From contig NZ_JACCAS010000001.1 in NCBI RefSeq assembly GCF_013409255.1, positions 1,550,001 to 1,614,000 on the forward strand: 64,000 nt of DNA. The letters are read 5' to 3'. Positions within the stretch are counted from its first letter, which is position 1. Each line of letters opens with the position of its first letter. This document shows positions 8,555 through 17,282 of the stretch, in pieces. Under the pieces are notes generated by a model. That model worked only from the letters and a program-made list of their open reading frames with translations. It ran no database searches and was not told where the DNA came from. The DNA comes from Paraburkholderia bryophila. Lineage in GTDB: Bacteria; Pseudomonadota; Gammaproteobacteria; Burkholderiales; Burkholderiaceae. A program made the translations under genes and the position numbers.

Positions 8555-10141
8555 ATGGAGTCGAGCATCACAATGACCTCTCGCAATTTCAGTATCGAGA
8601 CTATCGGCATTGTCGGAACCGGAGCAATGGGGCGCGGCATCGCACAGATTGCCGCGCTCGCGGGCCTCACGGTGCGTCTGTACGACACCAATCCTGCTGC
8701 GATCGGCGCCGCGCGCGATTACCTCGCCGAGACTTTCGCCAAATTGACGGCCAAAGGCAAGCTCGATCAGGCCCGCTCGCTCGCCGCGCTGGCAAACGTG
8801 AGCGGCGCGCAGGCCATGGGCGACCTCGCCGGCTGCGACCTGGTCGTCGAAGCGATCGTCGAGAAGCTCGACGTGAAGCAGGCGCTGTTCCGTGAACTCG
8901 AAACGGTGGTTAGCGGCCGCTGCGTGCTGGCGTCGAATACGTCGTCGCTGTCGATCACCGCGATTGCCGCCACGTGTACCGATCCGTCGCGCGTGGTCGG
9001 CTACCATTTCTTCAATCCTGTCCCGCTCATGAAAGTCGTCGAAGTGATCGACGGTCTGCGCGGCGACCCCGCCGCCGGTGACGCGCTGATGGATCTCGCC
9101 CGTCGCATGGGTCACACGCCCGTGCGCGCGAAAGACATGCCGGGCTTCATCGTCAATCACGCGGGCCGCGGCATGAATACCGAAGGCTTGCGCGTGGCGG
9201 GCGAAGGTGTCGCGAGCTTTGTCGAGATCGACCGCATCATGCGCGAGCAGGCCGGCTTCCGGCTCGGACCGTTCGAGTTGCTCGATCTGACCGCGCTGGA
9301 TGTGTCGCATCCGGTGATGGAGTCGATCTACCATCAGTTCTATGAAGAGCCGCGCTTCACGCCGTCGCCGATCACGGGCACGCGGCTCGCGGGCGGACTG
9401 ATCGGCCGCAAGACCGGCGAAGGGTTTTATCGTTACGAAGATGGCAAACAACAGGTGCCGGCCGAAGCGCCCGCACCGTCCGCTTTGCCGGCCAGCGTGT
9501 GGGTCAGCAAGCGTTATCCGCAAGCTCATGAAGCCGTCGTCCAACTGATCGCCCAGGCCGGCGTGACACTCGACGAAAGCGCGACGCCCGCCGCGGACTC
9601 GTTGATCGTGGTCACGCCGTTCGGTCACGACGCGACCACGGCCGCAGTCGACGAAGCGCTCGACGCCAGCCGCGTGGTCGCGATCGACGCCCTCTTCCCG
9701 CTCGTCGCCGCACAACGCCGCACGCTGATGACCACGCCCGCCACCACGCGCGCCGCGCGTGACACCGCCCATGCACTCTTCGCCGCCGACGGCGTGCCGG
9801 TCACCGTGATTCGTGACTCGACCGGCTTCGTCGCGCAGCGCGTGGTAGCGACGATCGTCAACATCGGCTGCGATATCGCGCAGAAGCAGATCGCCACGCC
9901 CGACGATATCGATCTCGCGGTCACGCTCGGCCTCGGCTACCCGCGCGGCCCGCTCGCGCTGGGCGATGCGCTCGGCTCGAGCACGATCCTCACCATCTTG
10001 CGCAACATGTTCAGCGTGCTCGGCGACCCGCGCTATCGTCCGTCGCCGTGGCTGGCGCGGCGCGCGCAACTGGGTCTGTCGCTGACGCAACGCGACGCCG
10101 CCGACATCCAACCCGACACGCAACCGGAGACACAACAATGA
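8555..10141 (+). CDS. 3-hydroxyacyl-CoA dehydrogenase (PaaH/PaaC-like, duplicated C-domain)
   Basis: This 528-aa enzyme oxidises L-3-hydroxyacyl-CoA with NAD. A Rossmann domain begins with GIVGTGAMGRGIAQ. The catalytic His is in GYHFFNPVPLMKVVEV, followed by the KDMPGFIVNHAGRGMN segment. After the first 3HCDH C-terminal domain (about 190-290) a second copy follows (about 420-510, RDSTGFVAQRVV and DLAVTLGLGYPRGPLALGD), the arrangement of the phenylacetate-type dehydrogenases. ATG codons at 8555 and 8573 are both possible; GGAG at 8557 slightly favours 8573. It opens an operon and overlaps the crotonase gene by four bases. Confidence 0.85.
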   Translation: MESSITMTSRNFSIETIGIVGTGAMGRGIAQIAALAGLTVRLYDTNPAAIGAARDYLAETFAKLTAKGKLDQARSLAALANVSGAQAMGDLAGCDLVVEAIVEKLDVKQALFRELETVVSGRCVLASNTSSLSITAIAATCTDPSRVVGYHFFNPVPLMKVVEVIDGLRGDPAAGDALMDLARRMGHTPVRAKDMPGFIVNHAGRGMNTEGLRVAGEGVASFVEIDRIMREQAGFRLGPFELLDLTALDVSHPVMESIYHQFYEEPRFTPSPITGTRLAGGLIGRKTGEGFYRYEDGKQQVPAEAPAPSALPASVWVSKRYPQAHEAVVQLIAQAGVTLDESATPAADSLIVVTPFGHDATTAAVDEALDASRVVAIDALFPLVAAQRRTLMTTPATTRAARDTAHALFAADGVPVTVIRDSTGFVAQRVVATIVNIGCDIAQKQIATPDDIDLAVTLGLGYPRGPLALGDALGSSTILTILRNMFSVLGDPRYRPSPWLARRAQLGLSLTQRDAADIQPDTQPETQQ

Positions 10142-10926
10142 GCGCCGAACTGCTGACCTCGCGCCCGACCGAAAGCGAATCGACGCTCGTCCTCACACTG
10201 TCGAACCCCGGTGCGCGCAACGCGCTGCACCCGGACATGTACGCAGCGGGCATCGAAGCGCTCGATTCGGCGGAACGCGATCCGTCGATCCGCGCCGTGG
10301 TGATTACCGGCGCCGACAACTTCTTCTGCGCGGGCGGCAATCTGAACCGCCTGCTGGAAAACCGCGCGAAAGATCCGTCCGTGCAAGCTGAAAGCATCGA
10401 TCTGCTGGGCGAATGGATCTCGGCGCTGCGGCTCTCGTCGAAACCGGTGATCGCCGCCGTCGACGGCGCGGCGGCTGGCGCCGGCTTCTCGCTCGCGCTT
10501 GCATGCGACCTGATCGTCGCCGCCGACGACGCCAAGTTCGTCATGTCCTACGCACGCGTCGGCCTGACGCCCGACGGCGGCGGCTCTTGGTTTCTCGCCC
10601 AGGCTTTACCGCGCCAACTGGCCACTGAAGTGCTGATCGAAGGCAAACCGATCGGCGCCGCGCGTTTGCACGAACTTGGGGTCGCCAACAAGCTGGCCAA
10701 AACGGGCGCCGTGCGCGACGCCGCGGTGACATGGGCCGACGAACTCGGCAAGATTTCGCCCAACTCGATCGCGCGCATCAAAGGTTTGATCGGCGCGGCA
10801 GGCGCACAACCGCTGGCCGACCATCTGGTCGCCGAGCGCGACAGCTTTGTCGCGTCGCTGCATCACCGCGATGGCCTTGAAGGCATCTCAGCGTTCCTCG
10901 AAAAGCGCGCGCCGGTTTACAAATGA
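10138..10926 (+). CDS. Enoyl-CoA hydratase/isomerase family protein (PaaG-like)
   Basis: A 262-aa crotonase-fold protein. The oxyanion-hole segments NFFCAGGNLN (61-70) and AAAGAGFSLALACD (111-124) are present. The two catalytic glutamates of classical enoyl-CoA hydratase are missing: the first position reads GAGFSL, and the second is Asp146 in GLTPDGGGSWFL. A single Asp at this place is typical of PaaG-type isomerases, so isomerisation is as likely as hydration. It overlaps the dehydrogenase upstream and the phosphatase gene downstream by four bases each (ATGA), which indicates tight co-expression. Confidence 0.8.
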   Translation: MSAELLTSRPTESESTLVLTLSNPGARNALHPDMYAAGIEALDSAERDPSIRAVVITGADNFFCAGGNLNRLLENRAKDPSVQAESIDLLGEWISALRLSSKPVIAAVDGAAAGAGFSLALACDLIVAADDAKFVMSYARVGLTPDGGGSWFLAQALPRQLATEVLIEGKPIGAARLHELGVANKLAKTGAVRDAAVTWADELGKISPNSIARIKGLIGAAGAQPLADHLVAERDSFVASLHHRDGLEGISAFLEKRAPVYK

Positions 10927-11654
10927 ACGAAGGGACCATGCCCGACTATCAATTGCCCAAACGCCGCCGCATCTTCCTGATGCGTCACGGCGACGTCACC
11001 TACTTCGACGATTCCGGCCGCGCGATCGATCCCGAAACCGTGCCGCTGAATGCCAACGGCCGCGAGCAGGCCAGCGCGGCGGGCCGGGTGTTCGCCGAAC
11101 AGCAGGTGCGTTTCGACCGGGTGATCGTGAGCGGCTTGCCGCGTACTGTCGAAACCGCCCAGCGCGTGCTCGCAGGAACGGGGCAGCCGATCGAACTCGA
11201 AGTCGAACCGGCGTGGCAGGAGATTCGCGGCGGCAAGCTCAGCAACATTCCGCCGCAGGATATCGAAGCCGCGTTTCTCGGCGTGTTCGACGGCATCGTG
11301 CCGGAAAGCACGCGCTTTCTCGACGGCGAGACGATCGGCGCGTTGTTCGATCGCGTGTTGCCGGCTATCGACGCCTTGCGCGCGGACACCTCGTGGGACA
11401 CCGTGCTGCTGGTTCTGCACGGCGGTGTGAATCGCGCGATCCTGTCGCACGCGATCACGGCGGGAGGCCGCACGTTCTTCGGGCATCTCGCGCAAGCCAC
11501 CGGCTGCATCAACGCGCTCGACGTCGGCGTCGCGCCGCGCGACTGGGTGCTGCGCACAGTCAATTATTCACCGCCGTCGCCGCTACATCGCGACGTCCGC
11601 AACACCACGATGGAAATGCTCTACGCACAATTCATTCAATACAAGCGTAGCTGA
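10923..11654 (+). CDS. Histidine phosphatase family protein
   Basis: A 243-aa member of the phosphoglycerate mutase-like superfamily. The catalytic RHG is at residues 21-23 (IFLMRHGDV), the second His is in VLHGGVNRAI, and LPRTVETAQRVL holds the conserved Arg. Such proteins dephosphorylate small molecules or phosphoproteins; the substrate here is unknown. It is embedded in a beta-oxidation operon between a crotonase and a phosphotransferase, so a CoA-ester or phosphorylated acyl intermediate is conceivable. The start at 10923 overlaps the previous stop; an internal ATG at 10938 has GAAGGG close upstream and is an alternative. Confidence 0.75.
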   Translation: MNEGTMPDYQLPKRRRIFLMRHGDVTYFDDSGRAIDPETVPLNANGREQASAAGRVFAEQQVRFDRVIVSGLPRTVETAQRVLAGTGQPIELEVEPAWQEIRGGKLSNIPPQDIEAAFLGVFDGIVPESTRFLDGETIGALFDRVLPAIDALRADTSWDTVLLVLHGGVNRAILSHAITAGGRTFFGHLAQATGCINALDVGVAPRDWVLRTVNYSPPSPLHRDVRNTTMEMLYAQFIQYKRS

Positions 11655-11674
11655 ACCCGAACTGGAGGAGACAC

Positions 11675-12781
11675 ATGGTGCAAGCCACACAGAGCGGCGA
11701 ACCAGAACACAAACCGGATTATTCGGCTTTCGAAGGCACGCGCCCGGTCAACGATCGGCAACGCTTCGACAGCGACGCCCTCGCGGCGTGGCTGGCCCGG
11801 CATGTCGACGGTTTTGCCGGGCCGCTTACGCTGGAACAGTTCGCCGGCGGACAGTCCAATCCCACCTTCAAACTGGTCACGCCGTCGCGCTCTTACGTGA
11901 TGCGCGCCAAGCCCGGGCCGGCCGCGAAGCTGCTGCCGTCCGCGCATGCCGTGGAACGTGAATACCGTGTGATGCATGCGCTGGCCGGCACCGACGTGCC
12001 GGTCGCCCGCATGCTCGCCCTGTGCGAGGACGAAAGCGTGATCGGCCGCGCGTTTTACGTGATGGAGTTCGTCGAGGGCCGCGTGTTGTGGGATCAGTCG
12101 TTGCCCGGCATGGCGAGCGCCGACCGCACGGCGATTTACGACGAAATGAATCGCGTGATCGCGGCGCTACACAGCGTCGACGTCACCGCCGTCGGTCTCG
12201 CCGACTACGGCAAACCGGGTAATTATTTCGCCCGCCAGATCGGCCGCTGGAGCAAGCAGTATCTTGCGTCCGAAACCGAGCCGATCGACGCGATGCAGCG
12301 GCTGATCGACTGGCTGCCGCAGCATATGCCGGCGGAAACCGGCGAGCGCGCCTCGATCGTGCATGGCGACTATCGGCTCGACAATCTGATCTTCCACCCG
12401 AGCGAACCGAAAGTGCTCGCGGTGCTCGACTGGGAATTGTCGACGCTCGGCGATCCGCTCGCCGACTTCGCGTATCACTGCATGGCGTGGCATGTCGATC
12501 CGACACAATTCCGCGGCATCGCGGGGCTCGATTGGGCCGCCCTCGGCATTCCCGACGAAGCCGAATACGTCGAGCGTTATTGCAAGCGCACCGGCTTCGA
12601 GATTCACGGCGATTGGAACTTCTATCTGGCGTACAACATGTTCCGCATCGCCGCGATTTTGCAAGGAATCATGAAGCGTGTGGTCGACGGCACCGCGGCC
12701 AGCGCTCAGGCGCTCGATGCCGGCAGCCGCGCGAAACCCATGGCGGAACTCGCCTGGCGCTACGCGCAGAAGGTGCGTTGA
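11675..12781 (+). CDS. APH/choline kinase-like phosphotransferase (ACAD10/11 kinase-type)
   Basis: A 368-aa aminoglycoside phosphotransferase-fold kinase. The Brenner motif HGDYRLDNL contains the catalytic Asp, and [14 protein letters not shown] provides the Mg-binding Asp. An early [12 protein letters not shown] segment serves as a glycine-rich loop, and VMRAKP holds the ATP-binding Lys. In animals this kinase type is fused to an acyl-CoA dehydrogenase in ACAD10 and ACAD11, which process 4-hydroxy fatty acids through a phospho intermediate. Here the acyl-CoA dehydrogenase is the next gene. GGAGGA precedes the ATG, so this start is secure. Confidence 0.8.
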   Translation: MVQATQSGEPEHKPDYSAFEGTRPVNDRQRFDSDALAAWLARHVDGFAGPLTLEQFAGGQSNPTFKLVTPSRSYVMRAKPGPAAKLLPSAHAVEREYRVMHALAGTDVPVARMLALCEDESVIGRAFYVMEFVEGRVLWDQSLPGMASADRTAIYDEMNRVIAALHSVDVTAVGLADYGKPGNYFARQIGRWSKQYLASETEPIDAMQRLIDWLPQHMPAETGERASIVHGDYRLDNLIFHPSEPKVLAVLDWELSTLGDPLADFAYHCMAWHVDPTQFRGIAGLDWAALGIPDEAEYVERYCKRTGFEIHGDWNFYLAYNMFRIAAILQGIMKRVVDGTAASAQALDAGSRAKPMAELAWRYAQKVR

Positions 12782-12830
12782 ACACAACGAGCCCAATCGT
12801 CCGTTACCCGTTTTATCCGCGAGGTCCTAC

Positions 12831-14090
12831 ATGAATTTCGATTACACCCCGAAGGTTCAGGCGTTGCGCGAGAAACTGCTCGCCTTCTTCGATGCGCACA
12901 TCTATCCGAACGAACAGGCGTTCTATGCGGAAATCGCGCGCAATCGCCACAACGGCAACGCGTGGCTGCCCACCGAACTGATCGAACAACTCAAAGTGAA
13001 GGCGCGCGACGCCGGCTTGTGGAATCTGTTCCTGCCTGAATCCGTGCGCGGCGCCGGGCTAACGAATCTCGAATACGCGCCGCTGTGCGAAATCATGGGC
13101 CGCGTGCCCTGGGCGCCGGAAGTGTTCAACTGCAACGCGCCCGACACCGGCAACATGGAAACGATCGAGCGTTACGGCAGCGAGGACAACAAGCGCGAAT
13201 GGCTCGAACCGCTGCTGCAAGGGCAGATACGGTCGGCGTTTCTGATGACGGAGCCGGAAGTGGCGTCGTCGGATGCGACCAATATCCAGACCAGCATCGT
13301 GCGCGACGGCGACTACTACGTGATCAACGGCCACAAGTGGTGGTCGTCGGGCGCCGGCGATCCGCGCTGCAAGGTCTATATCGTCATGGGCAAGACCGAT
13401 CCCGACGCGCCGCGCCATGAGCAGCAGTCGATGATCCTGGTGCCCGCCGAAGCGAGCGGCATCACCGTGCATCGTCCGCTGACCGTGTTCGGTTACGACG
13501 ACGCGCCGCACGGCCACATGGAAATCACGCTGGAAAACGTGCGCGTGCCGGTGACCAATATGCTGCTCGGCGAAGGCCGCGGTTTCGAGATCGCGCAGGG
13601 CCGCCTCGGACCGGGACGAATTCACCACTGCATGCGTTTGATCGGTCTCGCCGAACGTGCGCTGGAACTGATGGCGAAACGTTCGATGCAACGCGTGGCG
13701 TTCGGCAAACCGGTTGCCGCCCAAGGCGTCACTCAGGAGCGTATGGCCGAGGCACGCTGCATGATCGAACAGGCACGTCTGCTCACGCTGAAGACCGCGT
13801 ACATGATGGACACGGTCGGCAACAAGGGCGCGCGCGGCGAGATTGCGATGATCAAGGTGGTCGCGCCGAACATGGCGTGCCAGGTGATCGACTGGGCCAT
13901 TCAGGCCCACGGCGGCGGCGGCGTCAGCGACGATTTCCCGCTGGCCTACGCGTATGCGTCCGCGCGGACGCTGCGTTTCGCCGATGGTCCCGACGAAGTG
14001 CACCGCAACGCGATCGCCAAACTCGAGCTGGCGCGGCATATGGATGCCGGCGCGGCGGCTCGCGTGGAAATGCCGGTTACGCGTGTTTGA
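12831..14090 (+). CDS. Acyl-CoA dehydrogenase (ACAD10/11-like)
   Basis: A 419-aa FAD-dependent acyl-CoA dehydrogenase. The central domain holds [15 protein letters not shown] and the [12 protein letters not shown] beta-strand block. The C-terminal helical domain contains [29 protein letters not shown] and [16 protein letters not shown], which match the ACAD11 branch. It starts at 12831, with GAGGT upstream, 49 bases after the phosphotransferase stop. As the last gene of the five-gene operon it likely acts with the kinase: phosphorylation of a hydroxyacyl-CoA followed by elimination or dehydrogenation. That joint role is inferred from the eukaryotic fusion. Confidence 0.85.
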   Translation: MNFDYTPKVQALREKLLAFFDAHIYPNEQAFYAEIARNRHNGNAWLPTELIEQLKVKARDAGLWNLFLPESVRGAGLTNLEYAPLCEIMGRVPWAPEVFNCNAPDTGNMETIERYGSEDNKREWLEPLLQGQIRSAFLMTEPEVASSDATNIQTSIVRDGDYYVINGHKWWSSGAGDPRCKVYIVMGKTDPDAPRHEQQSMILVPAEASGITVHRPLTVFGYDDAPHGHMEITLENVRVPVTNMLLGEGRGFEIAQGRLGPGRIHHCMRLIGLAERALELMAKRSMQRVAFGKPVAAQGVTQERMAEARCMIEQARLLTLKTAYMMDTVGNKGARGEIAMIKVVAPNMACQVIDWAIQAHGGGGVSDDFPLAYAYASARTLRFADGPDEVHRNAIAKLELARHMDAGAAARVEMPVTRV

Positions 14091-14094
14091 ACCT

Positions 14095-14148
14095 GCTTGA
14101 GGTTGAGGTTGAGGTTGAGGTTGAGGTTGAGGTTGAGGTTGAGCTTGA
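14095..14148 (+). repeat. Hexanucleotide tandem array (GGTTGA, seven copies)
   Basis: Seven exact GGTTGA units (14101-14142) are bordered on each side by a GCTTGA variant, nine units in all. The array starts four bases after the acyl-CoA dehydrogenase stop, outside coding sequence. Confidence 0.9.
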
Positions 14149-14229
14149 GATAGGCACGGCGGTCGGCATCGTGACGATCCGCGACGTCGCCAGCAGCATC
14201 GTGCGATCTATGCTCTAATTTTCGTCAAC

Positions 14230-14253
14230 AGCGGCGCCCTACGTGGCGCCGCT
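14230..14253. other. GC-rich hairpin before yfcG-like gene
   Basis: Perfect 9-bp arms (AGCGGCGCC and GGCGCCGCT) with a six-base loop and only a short run of T after it. It could be a weak terminator of the upstream operon or a leader structure of the glutathione transferase gene. Confidence 0.4.
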
Positions 14254-14275
14254 TTCACGAAACAATGGAGCCACG

Positions 14276-14977
14276 ATGATCGACGTCTATAGCTGGGCAA
14301 CCCCGAACGGCCACAAGGTCCACATCATGCTCGAGGAGACGGGCCTCGACTACGCCGCGCACGCCGTGAATATCGGCACGGGCGACCAGTTCAAGCCCGA
14401 ATTCCTCGCCATCAGCCCGAACAACAAGATCCCGGCGATCGTCGATTCCGAAGGTCCTAAAGGCGCCGACGGCCAACCGTTCGCGTTGTTCGAGTCGGGC
14501 GCGATCCTGATCTATCTCGCCGAGAAGACTGGCAAGTTCCTACCGACCGATCCGGCCGCGCGCTATTCGGTATTGCAATGGCTGATGTTCCAGATGGGCG
14601 GACTGGGTCCGATGCTCGGGCAAACGCACCACTTCCGCATCTACGCACCGGAGCCGATCGAGTACGCGATCAATCGCTACACGAACGAGACGCGGCGTCT
14701 GTACGGTGTGATGGACACGCAACTCGGCAAGACGCAGTACCTTGCCGGCAACGATTACACGATCGCGGACATCGCGGCGTTTCCGTGGACGCGCTCGTGG
14801 AAAAACCAGGGCGTCGATCTGGATGCGTTTCCCAATGTGAAGCGCTGGCATGAAGAGATTGCCGCGCGTCCGGCGGTGGTGCGCGGTGTGGAAGTGCTGG
14901 CTTCGGTACGCCAGCCGGTCATGGATGAGAAGGCGAAGGAAATGCTGTTCGGCGCGACGCAGTATGCGAAGCGGTAG
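14276..14977 (+). CDS. yfcG: YfcG-like glutathione S-transferase / disulfide-bond oxidoreductase
   Basis: A 233-aa protein with strong overall resemblance to Escherichia coli YfcG, which has glutathione-dependent disulfide reductase activity. The N-terminal thioredoxin-like domain contains ATPNGHKVHIMLEE, the cis-proline NNKIPAIVD and FESGAILIYLAEKTG. The helical domain includes GGLGPMLGQTHHF and YTIADIAAFPW. The ATG at 14276, with GGAG six to nine bases upstream, was preferred over 14243, which would add 11 unrelated residues. It is monocistronic and flanked on both sides by hexanucleotide arrays. A terminator follows. Confidence 0.85.
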   Translation: MIDVYSWATPNGHKVHIMLEETGLDYAAHAVNIGTGDQFKPEFLAISPNNKIPAIVDSEGPKGADGQPFALFESGAILIYLAEKTGKFLPTDPAARYSVLQWLMFQMGGLGPMLGQTHHFRIYAPEPIEYAINRYTNETRRLYGVMDTQLGKTQYLAGNDYTIADIAAFPWTRSWKNQGVDLDAFPNVKRWHEEIAARPAVVRGVEVLASVRQPVMDEKAKEMLFGATQYAKR

Positions 14978-15040
14978 GTTTGCTGTGGCGCGGTTGCGGT
15001 GGTTGTGATGTGATTGTGGCGACGGCTGCTGCCATTGCAT

Positions 15041-15080
15041 AAAAAACGCGGGTCGGCATGAATGCCGCCCGCGTTTTTTT
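15041..15080 (+). terminator. Rho-independent terminator
   Basis: An A-rich arm and CGCGGG stem with inner CGGCAT/ATGCCG pairing are followed by CCCGCG and seven T. It closes the yfcG-like gene and, being symmetric, may also work for the minus-strand MaoC operon. Confidence 0.85.
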
Positions 15081-15112
15081 GCTTTCGCGCTCGCACTGGC
15101 TTCAGCGTCAAT

Positions 15113-15166
15113 GCCAGTGCCAGTGCCAGTGCCAGTGCCAGTGCCAGTGCCAGCAAATCACACCGG
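15113..15166 (+). repeat. Hexanucleotide tandem array (GCCAGT, eight copies)
   Basis: Eight exact GCCAGT units (15113-15160) followed by a GCCAGC variant. It lies in the convergent gap between the yfcG-like terminator and the end of the MaoC operon. Confidence 0.9.
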
Positions 15167-15177
15167 CCTTGCCCGCG

Positions 15178-15654
15178 TCAGAAGTAATGCCGCGTGATGA
15201 ACTCCGCGACGCACACCGGCCGCTCACTGCCCTGCCGTTCCAGCGTCACATTCCACACCACCTGCACGCCGGCGTCGTCGACCTCGCTGACGGAATCGAC
15301 CGCGAATTTCGCCCGCAATGACGAGCCGACCGGCACCGGCGACGTGAACCGCACGCGATTCAATCCGTAGTTCACGCCCATACGCTGTCGCAGCGCTACC
15401 GTCTTTCCCAGCAACGCCGGGATCAACGATAACGTCAGAAATCCATGTGCGACCGGACCGCCGAACGGCGACTCACGCCGCGCCCGTTCCGGATCGACGT
15501 GAATCCACTGATGATCGCCGGTGGCCTCCGCGAAGCGGTCGACGCTTGCCTGATCGACGGTCAACCATTCGCTGACGAGCGGCTCGGCGCCGACCAGTTC
15601 CCGCAGTGCCGCGGCATCGCCGAAGGTCGCGGCAGACGCCGCGCCGACCGTCAT
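15178..15654 (-). CDS. MaoC family dehydratase (R-specific enoyl-CoA hydratase type)
   Basis: A 158-aa single hot-dog-fold hydratase. The hydratase-2 motif is clear: Asp47 and His52 in FAEATGDHQWIHVD, with the following FGGPVAHGFLTLSL loop that lines the active site. Such enzymes hydrate 2-enoyl-CoA to (R)-3-hydroxyacyl-CoA. Its start overlaps the stop of the second MaoC gene by four bases. It is last in a minus-strand operon with two acyl-CoA dehydrogenases, so its substrate is probably the enoyl-CoA they make. Confidence 0.85.
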   Translation of the reverse strand: MTVGAASAATFGDAAALRELVGAEPLVSEWLTVDQASVDRFAEATGDHQWIHVDPERARRESPFGGPVAHGFLTLSLIPALLGKTVALRQRMGVNYGLNRVRFTSPVPVGSSLRAKFAVDSVSEVDDAGVQVVWNVTLERQGSERPVCVAEFITRHYF

Positions 15655-16109
15655 GACGCCGCTCCCGGATTGCGCAGTCCGAACAAACCCTTCGAGCGCA
15701 CCGTGATCACCGTTTCACCATGCTGGTTGATGCCTTCCCATTGCGTCGACACAATGCCGCGATCCGGCTTGCTCTCCGACACGCGCTTGTCGAGCACGAC
15801 GTTCTTCATCGTGATCGTGTCGCCTACGCGCACCGGCTTCAACCAGCGGATATCGTCGATACCGGGCGAGCCCATCGAGGTGGAACCCGCAAGCGTGTTG
15901 CGCACGAGCATGCCCATCATCACCGAACAGGTGTGCCAGCCGCTCGCGACCAGGCCGCGGAACGGCGACTGGGCAGCAGCGGCTTCGTCCAGGTGAAACG
16001 GTTGCGGGTCGTACTTTTGAGCAAAGTCCACAATTTCTTCACGCGTGAACGTGTGCTTGCCGACCTCAAAGCTCGTGCCGACTACCATGTCCTCGAAACT
16101 GAAACCCAT
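15651..16109 (-). CDS. MaoC family dehydratase
   Basis: A 152-aa hot-dog-fold protein that also keeps the catalytic pair, Asp34 and His39 in FAQKYDPQPFHLDE, plus the LVASGWHTCSVMM loop. The start at 16109 (MGFSFEDMVVG) was chosen because the family begins there; the frame is open much further upstream only as a shadow of the dehydrogenase gene. Adjacent, overlapping MaoC genes may form a heteromer, as in some steroid side-chain hydratases. It lies 35 bases after the acyl-CoA dehydrogenase stop. Confidence 0.85.
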   Translation of the reverse strand: MGFSFEDMVVGTSFEVGKHTFTREEIVDFAQKYDPQPFHLDEAAAAQSPFRGLVASGWHTCSVMMGMLVRNTLAGSTSMGSPGIDDIRWLKPVRVGDTITMKNVVLDKRVSESKPDRGIVSTQWEGINQHGETVITVRSKGLFGLRNPGAAS

Positions 16110-16144
16110 TGTCGCGCTCCTTGTTTTCCGATTCGACCGGCCGA

Positions 16145-17272
16145 TCAAGCTTCCGCGGTCATGAAGCCGGACAGCGCGGCGAACCGCGCGAGATGGTGAT
16201 CGACATCGCCCAGTGTGGTTTCGATGATCGCAAGGCGTTTGAACAGATGCGCCGCCGCGACTTCGTTCGTCACCCCCATGCCGCCATGCAACTGGACCGC
16301 CTGCTGACCGACGAAACGCGCAGCCTGCCCGACTCGCGCCTTCGCGGCGGAGACGGCCCGGCGACGCTCGTCGGGGTCTTCGCTGGTGTAGCGCATGGCG
16401 GCCAGATAGGTGACCGAGCGCGCTTGCTCGGCGTGAATCAGCATCTCGACCATGCGGTGCTGCAAGGCCTGAAAGCGCGCGATCGGCTGGCCGAACTGCT
16501 GGCGTGTTTTCGTGTAGTCGACGGTGGCGAGGTTCAGCGCGTCTAGCGCGCCGATCGCTTCCGCGCACAGCAAGACCGTGCCGTAGTCCGCGATGTGTTC
16601 GAGCGCGGCCGCGCCGGCGTGCTTGCCTTCGAGACGGCGCGCAGGCGTGCCGTTGAATTCAAGCGTCGCGGCGCGTTGACCGTCGATCGTACGGTAGTCG
16701 GTCAGTTTCACGCCCGCAGCTTCGCGCGCCACGACGAACAGCGCGATTTCGCCGTTCTGCCGAGCCGGCACGATCCAGTAATGCGCTTGCGCACCGTGCA
16801 ACACGACCGACTTCGTGCCGGTCAAGGCGGGCTGCTCGCCGGAGCCACTCGCGGTCGTGGCGACGTCAAACAGATCGTAGCGCGCGTGGGGCTCGTGAAA
16901 CGCCACGGACAGCTTGATCTCGCCCTGCGCCGCGCGCTCCAGCAACGACGCATCTTCGCCCTGGCCGCTGCCGGCAAGACGCAATGCCTCGATGCCTACC
17001 GCGGTCGCCCAATACGGCTCGACGACTAGCGCGCGGCCGAGTTCCTGCATCACGACCAGCATGTCGATCGGGCCGCCGTTGAAGCCACCTTGCGCTTCCG
17101 GCACCGGCAGCGCGGTCAGGCCCAATTCGGTGAATGCGGCCCAGTGCGTATCCGAGATGCCCGCTTCCGACCGGACAATCGCCTGGCGCGCTTCGAACCC
17201 GTAGCTCTTGTCCAGATAGCGACGCAATGCGTCGGCGAATTGCTGTTGTTCGTCGTTGAAATTGAAGTCCAT
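16145..17272 (-). CDS. Acyl-CoA dehydrogenase, small-type partner subunit
   Basis: A 375-aa acyl-CoA dehydrogenase-fold protein. The C-terminal domain contains QAVQLHGGMGVTNEVAAAH and ends soon after with IIETTLGDVDHHL; the Y-G-G/E-S/T-x-E-I-Q motif seen in its neighbour is absent. The middle region is shortened and diverged, with GTKSVVLHGAQAHYWIVPA replacing the usual strongly conserved block. This pattern fits the less conserved subunit of heteromeric acyl-CoA dehydrogenases. It starts 10 bases after the stop of the other dehydrogenase gene. Whether it is catalytic by itself is uncertain. Confidence 0.8.
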   Translation of the reverse strand: MDFNFNDEQQQFADALRRYLDKSYGFEARQAIVRSEAGISDTHWAAFTELGLTALPVPEAQGGFNGGPIDMLVVMQELGRALVVEPYWATAVGIEALRLAGSGQGEDASLLERAAQGEIKLSVAFHEPHARYDLFDVATTASGSGEQPALTGTKSVVLHGAQAHYWIVPARQNGEIALFVVAREAAGVKLTDYRTIDGQRAATLEFNGTPARRLEGKHAGAAALEHIADYGTVLLCAEAIGALDALNLATVDYTKTRQQFGQPIARFQALQHRMVEMLIHAEQARSVTYLAAMRYTSEDPDERRRAVSAAKARVGQAARFVGQQAVQLHGGMGVTNEVAAAHLFKRLAIIETTLGDVDHHLARFAALSGFMTAEA

Positions 17273-17282
17273 GCGCCGCTCC

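Noticed and set aside
8408..10138. 576-codon minus-strand open frame opposite the hydroxyacyl-CoA dehydrogenase
   Set aside because: Antisense shadow; its start would also overlap the glutathione transferase promoter region.
14095..15166. Hexamer arrays as CRISPR
   Set aside because: Units are only six bases, directly adjacent and without spacers; no cas gene is present.
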